Below are positions 34,776 through 43,766 of a DNA stretch of 64,000 nt, piece by piece. The notes beneath the pieces were generated by a model that saw nothing but the letters and a program-made list of their open reading frames with translations, ran no database searches and was not told the origin of the DNA. The stretch comes from Streptomyces sp. CG 926 (GTDB lineage Bacteria; Actinomycetota; Actinomycetes; Streptomycetales; Streptomycetaceae): assembly GCF_003148825.1 (NCBI RefSeq), contig NZ_QGGZ01000018.1:54915-118914 (forward strand), given 5' to 3'. Position 1 is the stretch's first letter. The number at the start of each line of letters is the position of its first letter. The position numbers were made by a program, and so were the translations under genes.

Positions 34776-34814
34776 ACCGAGGGAGTACCAAGAGGAGTAC
34801 CGAGGGGAGCGGAA

Positions 34815-35825
34815 CTACCGCTCGTCCGCTCCCGCGAGGCCCTCGGCCGCCCGGATCGCGTCCCGGTAGGCGCGGGCCGCCGCGCGCAGCGCGGTCTCGG
34901 GGTCGATCCCCGCCGCCTCGGCGCGGGCCGCGAGCTCCAACAGTTCGTATCCGATGCCCTCGCCGCGGGGCAGTTCCACGACCACGCCGCCCGTACGGAC
35001 CCGGCCCGCGAGCTTGGCGGCGAGCGCCAGACCGGGCTGGCCCACCGGGATCCCGTCGGTGACCGATTCCCGCCGCTTCTCCACGGCCTTGGTGCGCTGC
35101 CAGTGCGCGCTCACGTCCTCCGGGGTCTCGGCCTGCGCGTCGCCGAAGACGTGCGGGTGCCGGTGGATCAGCTTCGTGACGAGCGCCCCGGCCACGTCGT
35201 CGATGGAGAAGGCCTCCTCGGACGCCTCCTCGGCGATCCGCGCGTGGAAGACGACCTGGAGCAGTACGTCGCCGAGCTCCTCGCGCAGTTCCTCCCGATC
35301 CCCGTCCTCGATGGCCTCGACCAGCTCGTACGCCTCCTCGATCGCGTACTTGGCCAGGCCCCGGTGGGTCTGCCGGGAGGTCCACGGGCACTCGCGGCGG
35401 ACCCGGTCCATCACCTGGACCAGGTCGAGCAGGCGGGCGCCCGGCAGGTCGTACGAACCCGGCAGGAGTTCCAGGTCGGGCATGGAGACCCGGCCCGAGC
35501 CGGCCAGCCGCGCCAGGGAGTCGGTGAGCCGCCGGTCGCCCTCGCCGCCCGGGAGCACCACGACCGTACGGCCGCCCGCGCAGGCCTCGACCAGCGCGTG
35601 CGCGTCCGGACTCTCGAACGCGACCTCGATGCCGGCCTCCCGCAGGTACGGCAGCTGCGGGTGGCCGGGGTCGGCGCACAGCACCCGGTCCGCGGCGTGC
35701 AGGGTCTGCCACGCCGGCCAGGACAGCACGCCGGGGGCGACCCGGTGGCTGGTGGTCAGCAGGACGATGCGGCCCGTGGGCTCGTCGGCGTCGGGGGTGG
35801 CGGTGGGTTCGGAGTGGTCGGTCAC
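34815..35825 (-). CDS. mazG: Nucleoside triphosphate pyrophosphohydrolase MazG
   Basis: 336 residues with a GTG start. The MazG fold (~135-300) has the metal motifs AIEEAYELVEA and EELGDVLLQVVFHA. The N-terminal ~110 residues (IVLLTTSHRVAPG ...) look like a remnant of the tetrapyrrole-methylase-like domain found in mycobacterial-type MazG. The enzyme cleaves (d)NTPs to monophosphate and pyrophosphate, clearing damaged nucleotides and affecting ppGpp balance. It is followed upstream by the SurA-like lipoprotein gene, 53 bases away, on the same strand. Confidence 0.9.
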   Translation of the reverse strand: MTDHSEPTATPDADEPTGRIVLLTTSHRVAPGVLSWPAWQTLHAADRVLCADPGHPQLPYLREAGIEVAFESPDAHALVEACAGGRTVVVLPGGEGDRRLTDSLARLAGSGRVSMPDLELLPGSYDLPGARLLDLVQVMDRVRRECPWTSRQTHRGLAKYAIEEAYELVEAIEDGDREELREELGDVLLQVVFHARIAEEASEEAFSIDDVAGALVTKLIHRHPHVFGDAQAETPEDVSAHWQRTKAVEKRRESVTDGIPVGQPGLALAAKLAGRVRTGGVVVELPRGEGIGYELLELAARAEAAGIDPETALRAAARAYRDAIRAAEGLAGADER

Positions 35826-35878
35826 CCTCCGAACCTACCTCCGACGCGGCGGCCCACACCCCGGGGGGACCCCGGAGC

Positions 35879-36502
35879 TCAGGCTCCGGCAGGGGCCGCC
35901 TCGGGCCGCGTCCGCTGGGTGATCCAGGGCGTCTCCCCGGTGCCCAGCTTGATCTCCTTGGCGTCCCAGGCCCCGTAGCGCGGGTTCACCTCGATGTTCA
36001 GGTCCTTGACGGCGGCGCGGGCCGGCTCCTCCAGCTTCCCGGCCCCGTACTTGGCGGTGAGCGCGGTCAGGAGCACCCGGTCCCGCAGGAAGCGGTCGAC
36101 CTGGCCGGGGGCCACGGCCCCCTTCTGCAGGAGCAGTGCCTCGAACTGCTCGTCGCCGCCGTTCTCGTCGACGTACGCCTTGCGTTCGTCCTCGATGTTC
36201 TTCCGGGTGGCGGTGAGCCCCGCGGTGTCGGCCATCTTGTCGATGATCCGGCTCTGGATGAGGGCGTCGAGCTTCTGCCGTTCCAGGTGGGGGGTGCTCG
36301 CGATGAGTTCGGCGGCGGCCTGCCCGGAACGGTTCTGCGCCGCTCGGACATCGTTCACCTGGGCCTGGAGCGCGGAGGTGGTGATCCGTTCGCCGCCCAC
36401 GACGGCCGCGGTGCCGGGACGCGGTTCGCCCGAGCAGGCGGACAGCAAGGGCGCCGCCACCAGCAGGGCGGCGGAGACGGAGAGCGCTGTGCGACGGTGC
36501 AA
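35879..36502 (-). CDS. SurA N-terminal-like lipoprotein
   Basis: 207 residues from a TTG start at 36502, supported by CTGGAGG just upstream and by the lipobox position. Residues 1-22 are a lipoprotein signal with LLSAC, lipidated at C23. The rest resembles the SurA N-terminal chaperone domain (GERITTSALQAQVNDVRAAQ ... VLLTALTAKYGAG) without a visible PPIase domain. It probably assists folding of exported proteins outside the membrane. The position beside mazG and mfd is conserved in streptomycetes, from memory. Confidence 0.85.
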   Translation of the reverse strand: MHRRTALSVSAALLVAAPLLSACSGEPRPGTAAVVGGERITTSALQAQVNDVRAAQNRSGQAAAELIASTPHLERQKLDALIQSRIIDKMADTAGLTATRKNIEDERKAYVDENGGDEQFEALLLQKGAVAPGQVDRFLRDRVLLTALTAKYGAGKLEEPARAAVKDLNIEVNPRYGAWDAKEIKLGTGETPWITQRTRPEAAPAGA

Positions 36503-36780
36503 AGGAGCCTCCAGGGCCGGGAGATTGTGCGTCGGTGCACAAAGGGCCGTGCGGTGATCGATGTTATGAGGTCACGGTGATCCGGACCACCGGTTCGACC
36601 AACGATTCACGCGCGGACCGAACACGCACCGTTCATAGGCGAGTCGCCGGGCTCGGGCGCGTCCGGCGCGCCACCCGTCACCCATCCTGGGTACCTCGCC
36701 GCCCCACGACGGCCCGGATCGGCCACCGGCAACCCTGAGGCCATCCTTCGGTCACCCGACCCTGCCAAGGTCGGCCCACC

Positions 36781-39228
36781 ATGTCGACAACGCACCGCTC
36801 GCCGCGCTCCGTGCCGCGTACCTCGCCGCGTCCCGCACCACGTCGCTCACCGCGCGCCGCACCGCGCCCCTCCCCGCGCCGCTCCCCGCGTCGCCGGAGT
36901 CTGCTCGGCTCGGCGCTCGCCGCCCTGCTCACGGCGGTGGCCGTGTGCGCCGGGGACGCCGCCGCCCGCGTGTTCCCCTACGGAACGCGCCACCGCAGCG
37001 TCAACGACCTCGGCAACCAGTTCGTCCCCTTCCACGCGCAGCTGTGGGACCTCCTGCACGGCCGGGCGGAGGGCGGGCTGCTGTTCAACTGGCGCTCCGG
37101 ATACGGCATGAGCTTCCTGCCGGACCTGGGCACCTACCTGACCAGCCCGTTCGCCGTCCTCGTCGGGCTCTTCCCGCGCGCGGACATCGACCTCGCGGTG
37201 TACGTCGTCACCGTGCTCAAGACGGCGGCCGCGGCGGCGGCGATGACCTGGCTGCTGCGCACGCAGCGCCGCGGGCCCTGGTGGGCGGCCGGACTGCTCG
37301 GGGCCTCGTACGCGTTGTGCGGCTGGTCGGTGATCGAGGCCTCCTACAACCCGATGTGGTTGGACGGCCTGATCGCCTTCCCGCTGCTGTGCCTCACCGG
37401 TGAATGGGCCCTGCGCGGGCGCCGGATCCTGCTCGCGCCGCTGGTCGTCGCGGTCTGCTGGACGGCGAACTTCTACACCGCCTACATGGCGACGCTGGGG
37501 GCGGCCCTGGTGCTGCTGGTACGGGTGGTGCTCACCCGTGAGGGCGTCCGGGCCCGGCTGCCGGTGATCGCACGGGCGGCCGGGACGACCGTGCTCGGGA
37601 TCGCGCTGTCGGCCCCGGTGCTCCTGCCCCTCTTCCTCAGCTCCGGGCAGGCGTACCCGGGGTGGGTCAAGGAGTTCCGGCCGGTGTCCTGGGCCGACCT
37701 GTTCGCGCGGCTGCTGCCGGGCACGTACTCCTTCTCCTCCCCGGCCGTGTTCGTCGGCACCACAACCCTGCTGCTGGTGGCCGCCCTGCCCTTCCACCGG
37801 GCGGTGCCCGCCCGCACCCGGCTGTGGTGGGCCGGGCTGACCGTGGCCGTGGCGCTCTCCCTCCAGTGGGCGCCCACCCATCTGGCCTGGCACCTCTTCG
37901 CCACCCCGAACGGAAGCCCGTACCGGCAGACCTTCGTGCTGGCCGGGATCGCCGTGATCGCCGCCTGGACCGGGCTGGCCGCCGGCCTGCCGCGGCCGCC
38001 GGCGCTGGCGGCGGGCGCGGGCGTACTGACGGCCGCAGCGCTGTGGGCGTACGACAGCCCGCTGGTGACGACGGCGGGCTACGCGCTGTTCGGCGGCGGG
38101 CTGGCGCTCGCGGCCGCGGCCTGGTGGGCGCTGCGCCACCGCCGGCTCGCGTGGCCGGCGGCCGGGCTGCTCGCCCTGGTCCTGCTGACGCAGGCCGCCG
38201 CCACCACCGCCTACGGCCACAAGGGCACACTCGGCGGCCTGGACGACTACCCGTCCTGGGGGCCGGCGCACACCGCGCGCGCCGCGGCCCTGGCCGGCGC
38301 CGAGGGCTGGCCCGCGTACCGCACCGACCCCGGCCGGCCGGCCCTGACGGGCAACGACCCGCTGCTGCTCGGCGGCGAGGGCGGCTCGTACTACAGCAGC
38401 CACACCCCGGACGTGTTCACCCGCACGATGGTCGCGCTGGGGGCGGGTTGGACCTCGCGCGGACGCAACGTCCAGAGCCTCGACAACCCGGTGACGGACG
38501 CGGTCTTCGCGGTCGGCGCCCGCCTGCGGCCCGACGGCACGGTGCGGCGCGCCGAGGTGCCCCCGCTGGTGACGACCCGTCCGCCCGGCCCCACCCTCTC
38601 CTACGCCGACGACTCCCCCTTCGCCAACCAGGAGCTGCTGCTGGGCGCCCGGGTGTACGAGGACCCGCTCGCGCCCGGGGTGTGCCGCGCGGGCACGGAG
38701 GCCTATCTGTGGGCTCCCGAGTACAACGCGACGGCCCGCCTCGCGGACGGCCCCGCCTTCCGGTTGAACGGCAACGCCCCGCGCAACCGGGCGGCCCTCC
38801 AGCCGCTGGGCCCCTCCCGCGGGGAGTCCTCGGCGCTGGTCTTCGACGCGGCCGCGCCCCCGCGGTGGACCCTGTCCTGCCTGGACCGGACGCGCCTCGA
38901 CACCGCGGTCGCCGGCCTGCGGGCCACCGCGGCGACCTCGGTGCGGGTCGGCTCCTCGGAGGTCCGCGCCACGCTCCCGCCGGGCACGACCGGCACGGCG
39001 GTCCTCTCGGTCCCCGCGATCGCCGGCTGGACCTGCGACGGCCGCCCGGCCGCCGCCCACCTGGGCCTGGTGGCGATCCCGCTCTCCCCCGGCACCACCA
39101 CGGTGAGCTGCGCGTTCCGCCCCCCGGGGCTGGTCCCGGGGCTGGCGGTCGCGGCGGTCGCGGCGGCGATCGCCTTGGTCACGGCCCTGCGGGTACGGGC
39201 CCGGCGCCAGGTCAGCGGACCTGGCTGA
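36781..39228 (+). CDS. YfhO-family multi-spanning membrane protein
   Basis: 815 residues. A cytosolic N-terminal tail of ~40 residues is made of repeated RSPR/TSPRP/RAAPRP units. About 12-14 membrane helices follow from residue ~41, with the YfhO landmark RHRSVNDLGNQFVPFHAQLW near the first loop and GWSVIEASYNPMWLDGLIAF. A C-terminal extracytoplasmic domain (~490-770) precedes a last helix and a basic tail. Bacterial YfhO proteins glycosylate lipoteichoic acid or other surface polymers. The ATG has no strong ribosome site and a later start is possible. Its end overlaps the convergent kinase gene by 17 bases. Confidence 0.85.
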   Translation: MSTTHRSPRSVPRTSPRPAPRRSPRAAPRPSPRRSPRRRSLLGSALAALLTAVAVCAGDAAARVFPYGTRHRSVNDLGNQFVPFHAQLWDLLHGRAEGGLLFNWRSGYGMSFLPDLGTYLTSPFAVLVGLFPRADIDLAVYVVTVLKTAAAAAAMTWLLRTQRRGPWWAAGLLGASYALCGWSVIEASYNPMWLDGLIAFPLLCLTGEWALRGRRILLAPLVVAVCWTANFYTAYMATLGAALVLLVRVVLTREGVRARLPVIARAAGTTVLGIALSAPVLLPLFLSSGQAYPGWVKEFRPVSWADLFARLLPGTYSFSSPAVFVGTTTLLLVAALPFHRAVPARTRLWWAGLTVAVALSLQWAPTHLAWHLFATPNGSPYRQTFVLAGIAVIAAWTGLAAGLPRPPALAAGAGVLTAAALWAYDSPLVTTAGYALFGGGLALAAAAWWALRHRRLAWPAAGLLALVLLTQAAATTAYGHKGTLGGLDDYPSWGPAHTARAAALAGAEGWPAYRTDPGRPALTGNDPLLLGGEGGSYYSSHTPDVFTRTMVALGAGWTSRGRNVQSLDNPVTDAVFAVGARLRPDGTVRRAEVPPLVTTRPPGPTLSYADDSPFANQELLLGARVYEDPLAPGVCRAGTEAYLWAPEYNATARLADGPAFRLNGNAPRNRAALQPLGPSRGESSALVFDAAAPPRWTLSCLDRTRLDTAVAGLRATAATSVRVGSSEVRATLPPGTTGTAVLSVPAIAGWTCDGRPAAAHLGLVAIPLSPGTTTVSCAFRPPGLVPGLAVAAVAAAIALVTALRVRARRQVSGPG

Positions 39229-40720
39229 GCCAGTGCAGGGTGCGGCGGATCTCGGCCGGGAAGGGGTGGGCCGGGCCGTGCAGCCGTTCCGCGTCGAACA
39301 GCAGCCGGGCCAGGGTGTCGTGGGCCGCCTGCCGGTCGCCGAGGGAGAGCAGCAGGTGGGCGATCCGGCGGCGGACCTCCAGCGGCAGGCCCGGGTCCGG
39401 GTTGGCGTAGTGGTTCTCGAAGAACGGGAGCAGAGAGCGGTACTCCGCCAGGGCGGCGGCCGGCTCGCCCAGTTGCTCCAGGCACTGGGCCGAGTCGTAG
39501 CGGAAGCGCAGCGACTGGGGATCGCCGGCCGGGAACTCGTCGGCGAGGCGGCGCAGTTCCGGCAGGGCGCGCCGGTACTGGCCGTCGTCCATGAGGGTGG
39601 CGGCGTACTGCTTGCGCAGGGAGCGGACCACCGGGGAGTGCTCCCCGTGCTCGGCGGCCGCCGCGGGCAGGATGCCGCCGAGGATGTCCACGGCCTGGGT
39701 GAGGCGCCCCTCGTCCAGGAGTTTGCGGGCCTCGTCCACGGCGCCGGGGACGTCCGCCTTGGGCGGCGCGGGCGGGGTGCTCGGCCGCGGGGGGATGGCC
39801 GCGGCCCGGTCCGGCCAGGGTGCCTGCGGGCGCAGGAAGGGCCGGGTCGGGTCGAGCGGCCCGGACGGGGTGCGGCTGCCACGGGCGGGCAGCAGCGGGG
39901 CCAGGGCCTCGTAGACCTCCTGGGCGGAGGAGGGCCGGTCCTGCGGGTCCTTGGCGAGGAGGTGGAGCAGCAGCTTCTCCAGCTCCGGCGGGATCTCCGG
40001 GCGTATCTGGCGGACCGGGAGCGGCGGCTCGTACAGGTGGCGGTGCAGCACGCCGAGGGCGGTGGACCCGGCGAAGGGGACGTTGCCGGTGAGCAGTTCG
40101 TACAGCAGCACGCCGAGCGCGTACAGGTCGGTATACGGGCCCACGGCGCCGCCCATGGCCTGCTCGGGGGCCATGTAGGCGGGGCTGCCGATGGGCGAAC
40201 CGGTGCTGGTGAGGCGGGTGGTGTCGGTGTCCATGACCGAGGCCACGCCGAGGTCCAGGACGAGCACGGTGCCGTCCGGGCGGACCATCACGTTGCGGGG
40301 CTTGAGGTCCCGGTGCACGATCGGCACCGCGTGCACGGCCGACAGGACCGAGCACAGCTGCGCGACGACGGAGACCGCCCACTGCCAGGGGTAGGGGTCG
40401 TGCTCGGCAAGGTGGTCGGCGAGGTCCGCGCCCTCCACGTAGCCCATGACGAGGAAGAGTTCGTCGCCGTCGCTGCCCGCGTCGTGCACGGTGACCAGGC
40501 CGGGGTGGTCGACCTGCGCGGTGACCCGGCACTCGCGTACGAAGCGGCGGCGCAGCTCCTCGGCGACGGTGCCGGGGCCGGCGACCTTGTCGGGGCGCAG
40601 CAGTTTGACGGCGACACGGCGGTCGAGGCGCCGGTCGTAGGCGGTCCAGACCTGGCCCATGCCGCCCTGGCCGAGGACGGTCGCGAGCTGGTAGCGGTCG
40701 CCGATGAGCCGGTCGGTCAC
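39212..40720 (-). CDS. Cytosolic Ser/Thr protein kinase with TPR-like C-terminus
   Basis: 502 residues from the GTG at 40720, overlapping the upstream gene by 4 bases (GTGA). The kinase domain (~6-275) has the Gly loop GQGGMGQV (17-24), K39 in VAVKLL, the catalytic HRDLKPRN (D138), DLG in place of DFG at 156-158, and SPAYMAPEQ. A Pro-rich linker leads to helical repeats (~335-500) resembling TPRs (AVDILGGILPAAA, ALAEYRSLLPFFENHYANP), as in regulatory kinases of actinobacteria. There is no membrane helix or PASTA domain; the co-transcribed membrane protein may be its partner. Confidence 0.9.
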   Translation of the reverse strand: MTDRLIGDRYQLATVLGQGGMGQVWTAYDRRLDRRVAVKLLRPDKVAGPGTVAEELRRRFVRECRVTAQVDHPGLVTVHDAGSDGDELFLVMGYVEGADLADHLAEHDPYPWQWAVSVVAQLCSVLSAVHAVPIVHRDLKPRNVMVRPDGTVLVLDLGVASVMDTDTTRLTSTGSPIGSPAYMAPEQAMGGAVGPYTDLYALGVLLYELLTGNVPFAGSTALGVLHRHLYEPPLPVRQIRPEIPPELEKLLLHLLAKDPQDRPSSAQEVYEALAPLLPARGSRTPSGPLDPTRPFLRPQAPWPDRAAAIPPRPSTPPAPPKADVPGAVDEARKLLDEGRLTQAVDILGGILPAAAAEHGEHSPVVRSLRKQYAATLMDDGQYRRALPELRRLADEFPAGDPQSLRFRYDSAQCLEQLGEPAAALAEYRSLLPFFENHYANPDPGLPLEVRRRIAHLLLSLGDRQAAHDTLARLLFDAERLHGPAHPFPAEIRRTLHWLSQVR

Positions 40721-41376
40721 TGCTGCGGGTCCTGGAACGGGGTCTGGTGGGGATCCTGGCGGGGGCCCCCGGTCGGCGGGGTCTGCTTGCGCAGCAGCTC
40801 GCTGAGCTCGTCGAGTTCGGCACGGACCTGGCCGATGCGCGGGGGCGGGGTCGGCTGCGGCGGCACCTGCGGAGGCGCCGGGACCGGGGTCGGCGTCGGG
40901 GTGGGCGTCGAGGTCGGCGTGGAGGGCCGGGTGGTGGCGGTGGCGGGCGGGTATCCGTAGGCGGGCCCGGAGGGCTGCGGGTGGACGTACGGGGCGGACT
41001 GCGCCGGGTACCACTGCGCCGTCGGGGCGGTCCGACGGGCCTCGTGGTGCTTGATGTCGGCGACGAGGAAGTACACGCAGATCGCCAGACCGCTGAAGAT
41101 CGAACCACCGGCGCCCAGGTTGCCCTGCCAGCCGTTGACGTCGGGCGTGGGGTCGACCTGGATGAGCGTCATCCACAGGACGGCCAGCACGCCGCTGACC
41201 ACCATCAGCGTCCAGTCACGGGACTTGCGGGTGACCAGGGCGAGCCGCAGCAGGGAACCCCAGGCGAGGAAGCCGCAGCTGAGGATGGGGAGCAGCACGA
41301 ACACCACGCGCAATGCCATCACACCCCCGGAATCGGACTGGGGGCCGTGCTGCGGCGGAAGGCCGGGGCCGTGCAT
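40717..41376 (-). CDS. Membrane protein with Pro-rich cytosolic tail, paired with the kinase
   Basis: 219 residues from the ATG at 41376 with AGGAG 6 bases upstream; a longer frame to 41481 has no signal. Three hydrophobic segments follow: ~22-42 (LRVVFVLLPILSCGFLAW), ~54-72 (TLMVVSGVLAVLWMTL) and ~89-107 (SIFSGLAICVYFLVADI). Then comes a 110-residue tail rich in Pro/Thr with a TPTPTPTPVPAPP run, ending in a short helix (VRAELDELSELLRKQ). The Thr-rich tail could be a substrate or docking site for the downstream kinase. Family not recognised. Confidence 0.75.
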   Translation of the reverse strand: MHGPGLPPQHGPQSDSGGVMALRVVFVLLPILSCGFLAWGSLLRLALVTRKSRDWTLMVVSGVLAVLWMTLIQVDPTPDVNGWQGNLGAGGSIFSGLAICVYFLVADIKHHEARRTAPTAQWYPAQSAPYVHPQPSGPAYGYPPATATTRPSTPTSTPTPTPTPVPAPPQVPPQPTPPPRIGQVRAELDELSELLRKQTPPTGGPRQDPHQTPFQDPQQ

Positions 41377-41487
41377 CGCTGCTCCTGACGGGCCGTGCGG
41401 AAGAGGTTTCGGGTCTGAGGGTATACAGCGTTCCCGGCCAGGAGTGAGGGGATGCGCGCAACCGTTGCACGCTCGCTGCACGGCCGT

Positions 41488-43554
41488 TCACTCCGGCGTG
41501 ACCGTGCCGTCGGAGAGGCCGTCGTGGAAACCCTGTACGAGTTGTTCGCCGAGCCGCCCCGCCAGCCGTAGCGCGTCCTCGAACTCGGCGAGCGCCCGGA
41601 AGCGGAGCCCGTAGCTCTGCTGCTGCGCCAGGGGCAGTCGGGGCAGTTGGAGCCGGCGGACGTCGAGGCGGGTGGCGGTGGAGGCGTGGCTGCTGGCGCG
41701 GCGGGTGTTGGCGGTGCCGCGCAGGAATCCGGCCAGGAACCAGGGGTCGAGGGCGTCCGGGTCGGCGCGCAGCAGGGCGAGGCCGCGGCCGGGTACGGCG
41801 CCGGCGAGGGCCTCGTCGACGACCCGGGCGATGGCGGCGCCGCCGACGAGGGGGACGAGGACGTCGCCGGGGGCGGTGAGCACGGGCTCGTCGGCGGTGG
41901 GCGCCAAGGTGCCGGAGGGGCCTGTTCCGGTGTAGACGTCCTGTTCGGTGAGGACGGGGGCCGAGCCGGTTCCGCCGCCGGTACCGGTGTGCAGTTCCAG
42001 GGCTCCGGCGCGGGCCAGTTCGCCGACGGTGGTCGTCGGCGGTCGGACCGTGCCCCCGGCGGGCGCCGCCGCCGCGGGCGGGGTGAGCCGGGCGGCCCGG
42101 CCGAGGGTCTCGCCGAGCCGCTCCCGTACGGCGGTCAGCTCGGCCGGACCGCCACCGGCGGTCGGCGGGGGCAGGTGCCGGGCGGGGGTGAGGTCCACGT
42201 CGTCGTCCAGCAGCTCGATGACGGGGACGACGCGGCTGACGCCCGGCGCCTGCGCCACCGAGCCGGTGCGGTCGTACGCGCTCCAGGCGTCCTGCACCGC
42301 TTCGTGCACGGCGGGCCAGGCGGAGCGGGGTCGGTCGTCGGCGGCGGCGAGGGCCGCGGTGTCGATGAGCAGGAGCCCGGCCGGGGGCGCCGCGTGCGGG
42401 GCGGGGCGGCGCAGCACCCACAGGTGCAGGGGGATGCCGTACGGGGGTGCCGCGCCGGCCGGGAGCGCGACGACGGCCCGCAGCGCGCCGCGGCGCAGCA
42501 GGTCGGCCCGGATGCGGCGGCCGGAGCGGCGGGCGGCGACGGCGGGCGGCATGAGCAGCACGGCGGTGCCGCCCTCGCGCAGGTGGGCCAGGGCGTGCTG
42601 GACCCAGGCGAGTTCGGATTCGGTGCGGGCCGGGAAGCCGTACTCCCAGCGCGGATCGTAGGCCAGTTCCTCGTGGCCCCAGCCGCGTTCGTTGAACGGC
42701 GGGTGGCAGAGCACGGCGTCGACGGTGTCCTGGGCGAAGGCGTCGGCCCGCAGGCTGTCGCCGGCGGCGGCGCGGACCTGGGGCGTTCCGTTCAGGGCCA
42801 GGCGCAGGGCGGCGAGGGCGGCGAGTTCGGGCGCGGAGTCCTGCGCGTGGAGGGCGGTGGCGCCGCGGACGGCCCGCAGCAGGGTGCCGGTGCCGCAGGC
42901 GGGGTCCAGGACGGTGCGGGCGGAGGGTCCGGCGAGGGCGGCCATCAGCCCGGCGAGGCCGTCCGGGGTGAGCGTGTACTGGCGGGGGTTGGCGTCGAGG
43001 TGGCGCCCGAGGAGGAACTCGAAGGCCTGGCGGGCTCCCAGTTCCGCGGCGAGTTCGGCGGCGGCCCGCAGCAGCGGCATGGCGGCCGGGCCGAGCGGGA
43101 TCTCGGCGAGCGCGTGGCCGGGCCCGAGGCGGGCGCCGAGCACCTGGTCGAGGACGGGGCGCAGCAGGGTGGCCATGCGCGCGTCGGAGACCGCGGTCAG
43201 CTCCAGCCAGTCGGCGGGCCGGTCCCGCACGACGAGCAGGGCGCCGCCCGCCTGACCGAGTGCGGTGACGGCTCCGCCGGGGTGCGCGGTGATCTGCTGC
43301 CAGACCCGTTCGCGCAGCGGGACCTCGGCGAGCTTGCCCTGGGCGCGCAGCCAGTGCTCCACCTCGTCCAGGGAGAAGGAGGGGCTGGTCTCGGTGCCAC
43401 CGACGGGCTTGGGGAAGTCGGCGTGGCGGCGACGCCAGTTGCTGACGGCCGCGCGGCCGACTCCGGCCAGGCGGGCGACCTCGGCCGCGGTGACCTCTGC
43501 GGCGGTGACCTGTGCTGCGGCGGTGACCTCTGCGGCGGCGTTCTCCTCGGGCAT
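41488..43554 (-). CDS. Solitary N6-adenine DNA methylase-like protein with HTH and TRD-like regions
   Basis: 688 residues. The N-terminus is a repeated Ala/Val/Thr segment, then a MerR/excisionase-like helix-turn-helix (~24-70, VARLAGVGRAAVSNWRRRHADFP). A HsdM-type methylase domain follows (~165-440): SAM motif VLDPACGTGTLLR, and motif IV appears as CHPPFNERGW where active enzymes have N/D/S-PP-F/Y. The C-terminal ~200 residues resemble a type I specificity-subunit target recognition domain (ALELHTGTGG ... LQLPRLPLAQQQSYGLRFRALAEFEDALR). No restriction subunit adjoins. It may be an orphan methylase or a DNA-binding regulator that has lost catalysis. Confidence 0.82.
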   Translation of the reverse strand: MPEENAAAEVTAAAQVTAAEVTAAEVARLAGVGRAAVSNWRRRHADFPKPVGGTETSPSFSLDEVEHWLRAQGKLAEVPLRERVWQQITAHPGGAVTALGQAGGALLVVRDRPADWLELTAVSDARMATLLRPVLDQVLGARLGPGHALAEIPLGPAAMPLLRAAAELAAELGARQAFEFLLGRHLDANPRQYTLTPDGLAGLMAALAGPSARTVLDPACGTGTLLRAVRGATALHAQDSAPELAALAALRLALNGTPQVRAAAGDSLRADAFAQDTVDAVLCHPPFNERGWGHEELAYDPRWEYGFPARTESELAWVQHALAHLREGGTAVLLMPPAVAARRSGRRIRADLLRRGALRAVVALPAGAAPPYGIPLHLWVLRRPAPHAAPPAGLLLIDTAALAAADDRPRSAWPAVHEAVQDAWSAYDRTGSVAQAPGVSRVVPVIELLDDDVDLTPARHLPPPTAGGGPAELTAVRERLGETLGRAARLTPPAAAAPAGGTVRPPTTTVGELARAGALELHTGTGGGTGSAPVLTEQDVYTGTGPSGTLAPTADEPVLTAPGDVLVPLVGGAAIARVVDEALAGAVPGRGLALLRADPDALDPWFLAGFLRGTANTRRASSHASTATRLDVRRLQLPRLPLAQQQSYGLRFRALAEFEDALRLAGRLGEQLVQGFHDGLSDGTVTPE
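43487..43534. repeat. 15-bp tandem repeat in the methylase N-terminus
   Basis: Copies of GCGGTGACCTCTGCG or near variants lie at 43487-43501, 43502-43516 and 43520-43534. They encode the AEVTA/AQVTA repeats just after the start codon. A change of copy number would add or remove five residues without shifting the frame. Confidence 0.75.
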
Positions 43555-43766
43555 GCCGGGGAGCTTACCCGCTCACACCGAAGAGACCGATTCACAGCGT
43601 GAACTCAAATGCCTCCGTGAATCATGTTGACTCGGTTCACAAAGATCTGCTCTGATCGGCACGTCACACCACCGGATCCGCAGGGTCCACACGAAACGGA
43701 ATACACTCTTCCGCTTCCCCTTCGTCCGCCTTCACCCCCACCCTCCAGAAGCCCTAGAGAGTCCCC

